NCBI GenBank assembly: GCA_964585575.1
Contig: CAZPEM010000073.1
Span: forward strand, 1 to 16,124
Length of the DNA stretch: 16,124 bases
Source: UBA4655 sp964585575
GTDB lineage: Bacteria; Planctomycetota; Planctomycetia; Pirellulales; UBA1268
Direction of reading: 5' to 3'
Part shown: piece by piece, positions 14,084 through 16,124 of the stretch
Position numbering within the stretch: the stretch's first letter is position 1
How the letters are laid out: the number at the start of each line of letters is the position of its first letter
Position numbers and translations under genes: made by a program
The notes under the pieces: generated by a model
The model's database searches: none
Seen by the model: only the letters and a program-made list of their open reading frames with translations
What the model was told of the DNA's origin: nothing

Positions 14084-16124
14084 ACCTGTGGCAATCGTTT
14101 TCGCTCTGGCTTCCGGCGGCCGTATCCGCCGCGGAGCTCCACCGGCTCGGCCTGGTGGTGCTCCATTCGCTCTGGCAGGCGGTGGCGGTGGCGGCGGCGC
14201 TGGCCGTCGCCCTGCGGATCCTGCCAAGGTGTTCGGCCGCGGCCGTGCAGGTTCGCTATCTGCTCGCCATGCTGGCGATTCTGTCGTTGCCGGTGGCATG
14301 CGTCGTGACGTACGCCGTGATCGAGCCGCCGCGGGAGCGGGGTGCTGCTGATGACGATGCGACTCGGGCCGCGGCCGTGACCGCGCTTGCGGCCGCCCCC
14401 GCCGCATCCAGTAGCCCGGGCATCACGGCCCGCGATGCTCGCCTCTCGGCGATTGCCATCCCACCAGACATCCGCACGGCGGTGCATCGTTTCCTGCAGC
14501 GTTTCGCGGAAACGATAAAGCCTTGGCTGGCCTGGTGTGGAGCGATGTGGCTTGCCGGCGCGGTGGTGGCGGCCGTGCGGCTGGGCGTGGGCTGGTCGCT
14601 CGGTCGTCGGCTCGTGGCCGAGGCGGCCCCGCTTGCCGACGCTGGCTGGCAGGCCCGGCTGCGGTGCTGGCAAGACGCGTTTGGTCTGCGGGGCCAGATC
14701 CGGCTCGTGGTGTCGGCGCGGATCGATGCGCCGCTGGTGCTCGGCTGGTTCGAGCCGGTGGTGATCTGGCCGCTGGCGGCGGTCACGGGCATGCCGCCGG
14801 ACCAGATCGACGCGATCCTCGCGCATGAGCTATCGCACATTCGGCGGCACGATATCGTGGCGAATCTCGTGCAGTGCTGCATTGAAACGCTCTTCTTCCA
14901 TCATCCGGCGGCGTGGTGGATTTCGGGGCAGGTGCGTGCCGAGCGGGAGCACTGTGCCGACGATCTGGCGGTGCGGGCGCTGGCGTCACGTCGGGCCGGC
15001 ACGCGGGTTTCCTACGCGACGGCGCTTGTGGCGCTCGCGGAGCGTCGGCAGGGAGCGGTGCTGGCGGCGGCGGCGAACGGCGGGAGTCTCACCTGCCGCA
15101 TCGAGCGGCTGGTGGGCATCGAGCCGGCGGCGGGCCATCCCGCCCGGCTCGTGACGGCGGTGCTCGTGCTCCTCGCGGTGGGCGGCAGCGTGGCCCCGAC
15201 GGCGATGAGCGGCCGCCGTGCGATCGCGGCGCCGCCGCAGGCGGACGCGGCCGCAGCCACGGCTGCCGCGTTCCCGCAGGACACGAACGCCATCGAGAGC
15301 CTGACGGCCGAGCAGGCGAGGACGTTGGTGGCGGAGTTGTCGGTGGCGCAGGTTCCGGGAGTGAGCGTGCAGATCGAGACCAGCTACGGCCCGCGGACGA
15401 TGCGACGATGCCTGAGCTTGAAGGGCCTGAAGTCGGTCGATGCCGAAACGGCACAGGCGATTGCGGGCTATACGATCGGTCCCATTTTGCTCGACGGCCT
15501 GCCCACGCTCTCCGACGACGCGGCGAGGGCGCTCGCGCAGCACAAGCTCCCGCTGTCCCTCAACGGCTTGACGACGCTCTCCGACGAGGCGGCCAGGGCG
15601 CTATCGCAGCACAAGGGCTGGCTGTCCCTCAACGGCTTGACGACGCTCTCGGACGAAGCGGCCAAGGCACTGGGGCAGCATGATGGCGACTGGCTCTACC
15701 TCAACGGCTTGACGACGCTCTCCGACGCGGCGGTCGGGGCGCTGGCGCAGAACAAGTGCGACCATCTCTTCCTCAACGGGCTGACGACGCTTTCGGACGC
15801 GGCGGCCAGGGCGCTTGCGCAGCACAAGGGCCGCAATCTCTCCCTCGACGGCCTGACGACGCTTTCGGAATCGGCGGCCGAGGCGCTGGCGGGCAAGCAA
15901 CCCTTCTCCAGTATCTCCCTCAACGGTCTGACGTCACTCTCCGCCGAACCGGCCACGGCACTGGCGAAGCACTCGGGGAACAAACTCTCCCTCAACGGCC
16001 TGACGACGCTCTCCGATGCGGTGGCCAAGCCGCTGGCGCAGCACCGGGGCAGAGCGCTCGCCCTCGACGGCCTGACGACGCTCTCCGGCGAAATGGCCGA
16101 ATCCCTGGCACGTCACAAGGGCAG
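14080..16124 (+). CDS. M56 (BlaR1-like) membrane metalloprotease with C-terminal leucine-rich repeats (3' truncated by window)
   Basis: 681 codons are visible and the frame runs off the end. Four membrane segments lie near 23-45, 60-81, 149-169 and 357-373. Between the third and fourth is the gluzincin domain: HELSH at 249-253 within AHELSHIRRHD, and ExxHCADD (E290-D295) supplying the third zinc ligand. In BlaR1/MecR1 this domain is cytoplasmic and its activity leads to repressor loss, while the part after the last segment faces outward and senses the signal. Here that part is an Ala-rich linker (~375-400) and from ~445 tandem repeats of the form LSLNGLTTLSDEAARALAQHKG, not a transpeptidase-like sensor. 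The partner repressor gene overlaps the start. I infer a signal-responsive protease with a repeat-based sensor; its ligand is unknown. Confidence 0.9.
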   Translation, partial: MNLWQSFSLWLPAAVSAAELHRLGLVVLHSLWQAVAVAAALAVALRILPRCSAAAVQVRYLLAMLAILSLPVACVVTYAVIEPPRERGAADDDATRAAAVTALAAAPAASSSPGITARDARLSAIAIPPDIRTAVHRFLQRFAETIKPWLAWCGAMWLAGAVVAAVRLGVGWSLGRRLVAEAAPLADAGWQARLRCWQDAFGLRGQIRLVVSARIDAPLVLGWFEPVVIWPLAAVTGMPPDQIDAILAHELSHIRRHDIVANLVQCCIETLFFHHPAAWWISGQVRAEREHCADDLAVRALASRRAGTRVSYATALVALAERRQGAVLAAAANGGSLTCRIERLVGIEPAAGHPARLVTAVLVLLAVGGSVAPTAMSGRRAIAAPPQADAAAATAAAFPQDTNAIESLTAEQARTLVAELSVAQVPGVSVQIETSYGPRTMRRCLSLKGLKSVDAETAQAIAGYTIGPILLDGLPTLSDDAARALAQHKLPLSLNGLTTLSDEAARALSQHKGWLSLNGLTTLSDEAAKALGQHDGDWLYLNGLTTLSDAAVGALAQNKCDHLFLNGLTTLSDAAARALAQHKGRNLSLDGLTTLSESAAEALAGKQPFSSISLNGLTSLSAEPATALAKHSGNKLSLNGLTTLSDAVAKPLAQHRGRALALDGLTTLSGEMAESLARHKG
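15412..16124 (+). repeat. Tandem leucine-rich repeats, at least ten units of 69-75 bp, in the M56 gene
   Basis: Measured at the Leu codon before (N/D/K)-G-L, units begin at 15418, 15490, 15559, 15628, 15700, 15772, 15844, 15919, 15991 and 16063, giving steps of 72, 69, 69, 72, 72, 72, 75, 72 and 72 bases. The consensus is L-x-L-(N/D)-G-L-T-T-L-S-(D/E)-x-A-A-x-A-L-A-x-H-K-G-x-x. The NGLTTLS half is nearly invariant also at DNA level; the positions after HKG vary in sequence and length. The array continues past the window. Confidence 0.95.

Noticed and set aside
14986..16116. Minus-strand frames with repeats such as SSESVVKPLR
   Set aside because: Antisense of the LRR array; periodicity is inherited from the plus-strand repeats, which are in frame with the M56 protease.
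15412..16124. CRISPR-like array
   Set aside because: The ~72-bp periodicity is coding, steps are multiples of three, and the so-called spacers are related to each other.
13682..16124. Beta-lactam resistance operon
   Set aside because: The repressor/protease families match, but no beta-lactamase or penicillin-binding sensor domain is visible; resistance cannot be inferred from these families alone.

Overview
This is a 16.1 kb piece of a GC-rich bacterial chromosome. Gene content points to a planctomycete, probably near the Pirellulales: an unusually large secreted glycoside-hydrolase-like protein, a Tat-exported sugar isomerase/epimerase-like TIM barrel, a degenerate sulfatase, a compact SET-domain protein, a BlaI/M56 regulatory pair, and tandem 'LNGLTTLS' leucine-rich repeats. 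This taxonomic call is inference from protein style; no rRNA or marker gene is present.

Layout. (1) 1-810 (+): C-terminal third of aconitase A, cut by the window edge, ending tail-to-tail with a SET-domain protein (824-1354, -). Just upstream of the SET gene on the same strand is a Tat-signal TIM-barrel protein (1410-2387, -). (2) Divergent from it are a degenerate sulfatase-fold protein (2455-3519, +) and a 1358-residue secreted protein with a glycosidase-like core and a C-terminal jelly-roll-like domain (3599-7675, +). A small unidentified gene (7679-7978, -) faces the latter. (3) 7979-9033 is a scarred non-coding region: a decayed copy of a tRNA-Ser gene, the left end of an IS3-family element with a truncated orfA, and an intact-looking tRNA-Ser(CGA).

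(4) 9034-13372 looks like a sugar oxidation module in two converging transcription units. An SDR dehydrogenase and a sugar-porter MFS permease run on +; an SMP-30/gluconolactonase-type lactonase and a protein that may have an aldose-epimerase-like fold run on -. The likely logic is import, oxidation to a lactone and lactone hydrolysis, but the substrate cannot be read from sequence.

(5) 13622-16124 (+, runs off the end): a BlaI-type repressor and, overlapping it by ATGA, an M56 (BlaR1-like) membrane metalloprotease. Its presumed extracytoplasmic C-terminus is not a penicillin-binding sensor but a run of at least ten 23-25-residue leucine-rich repeats. A promoter with an inverted repeat inside its -35/-10 spacer precedes the repressor, consistent with autoregulation. 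This protease-repressor pair with a repeat-type sensor is the most interesting system in the window.
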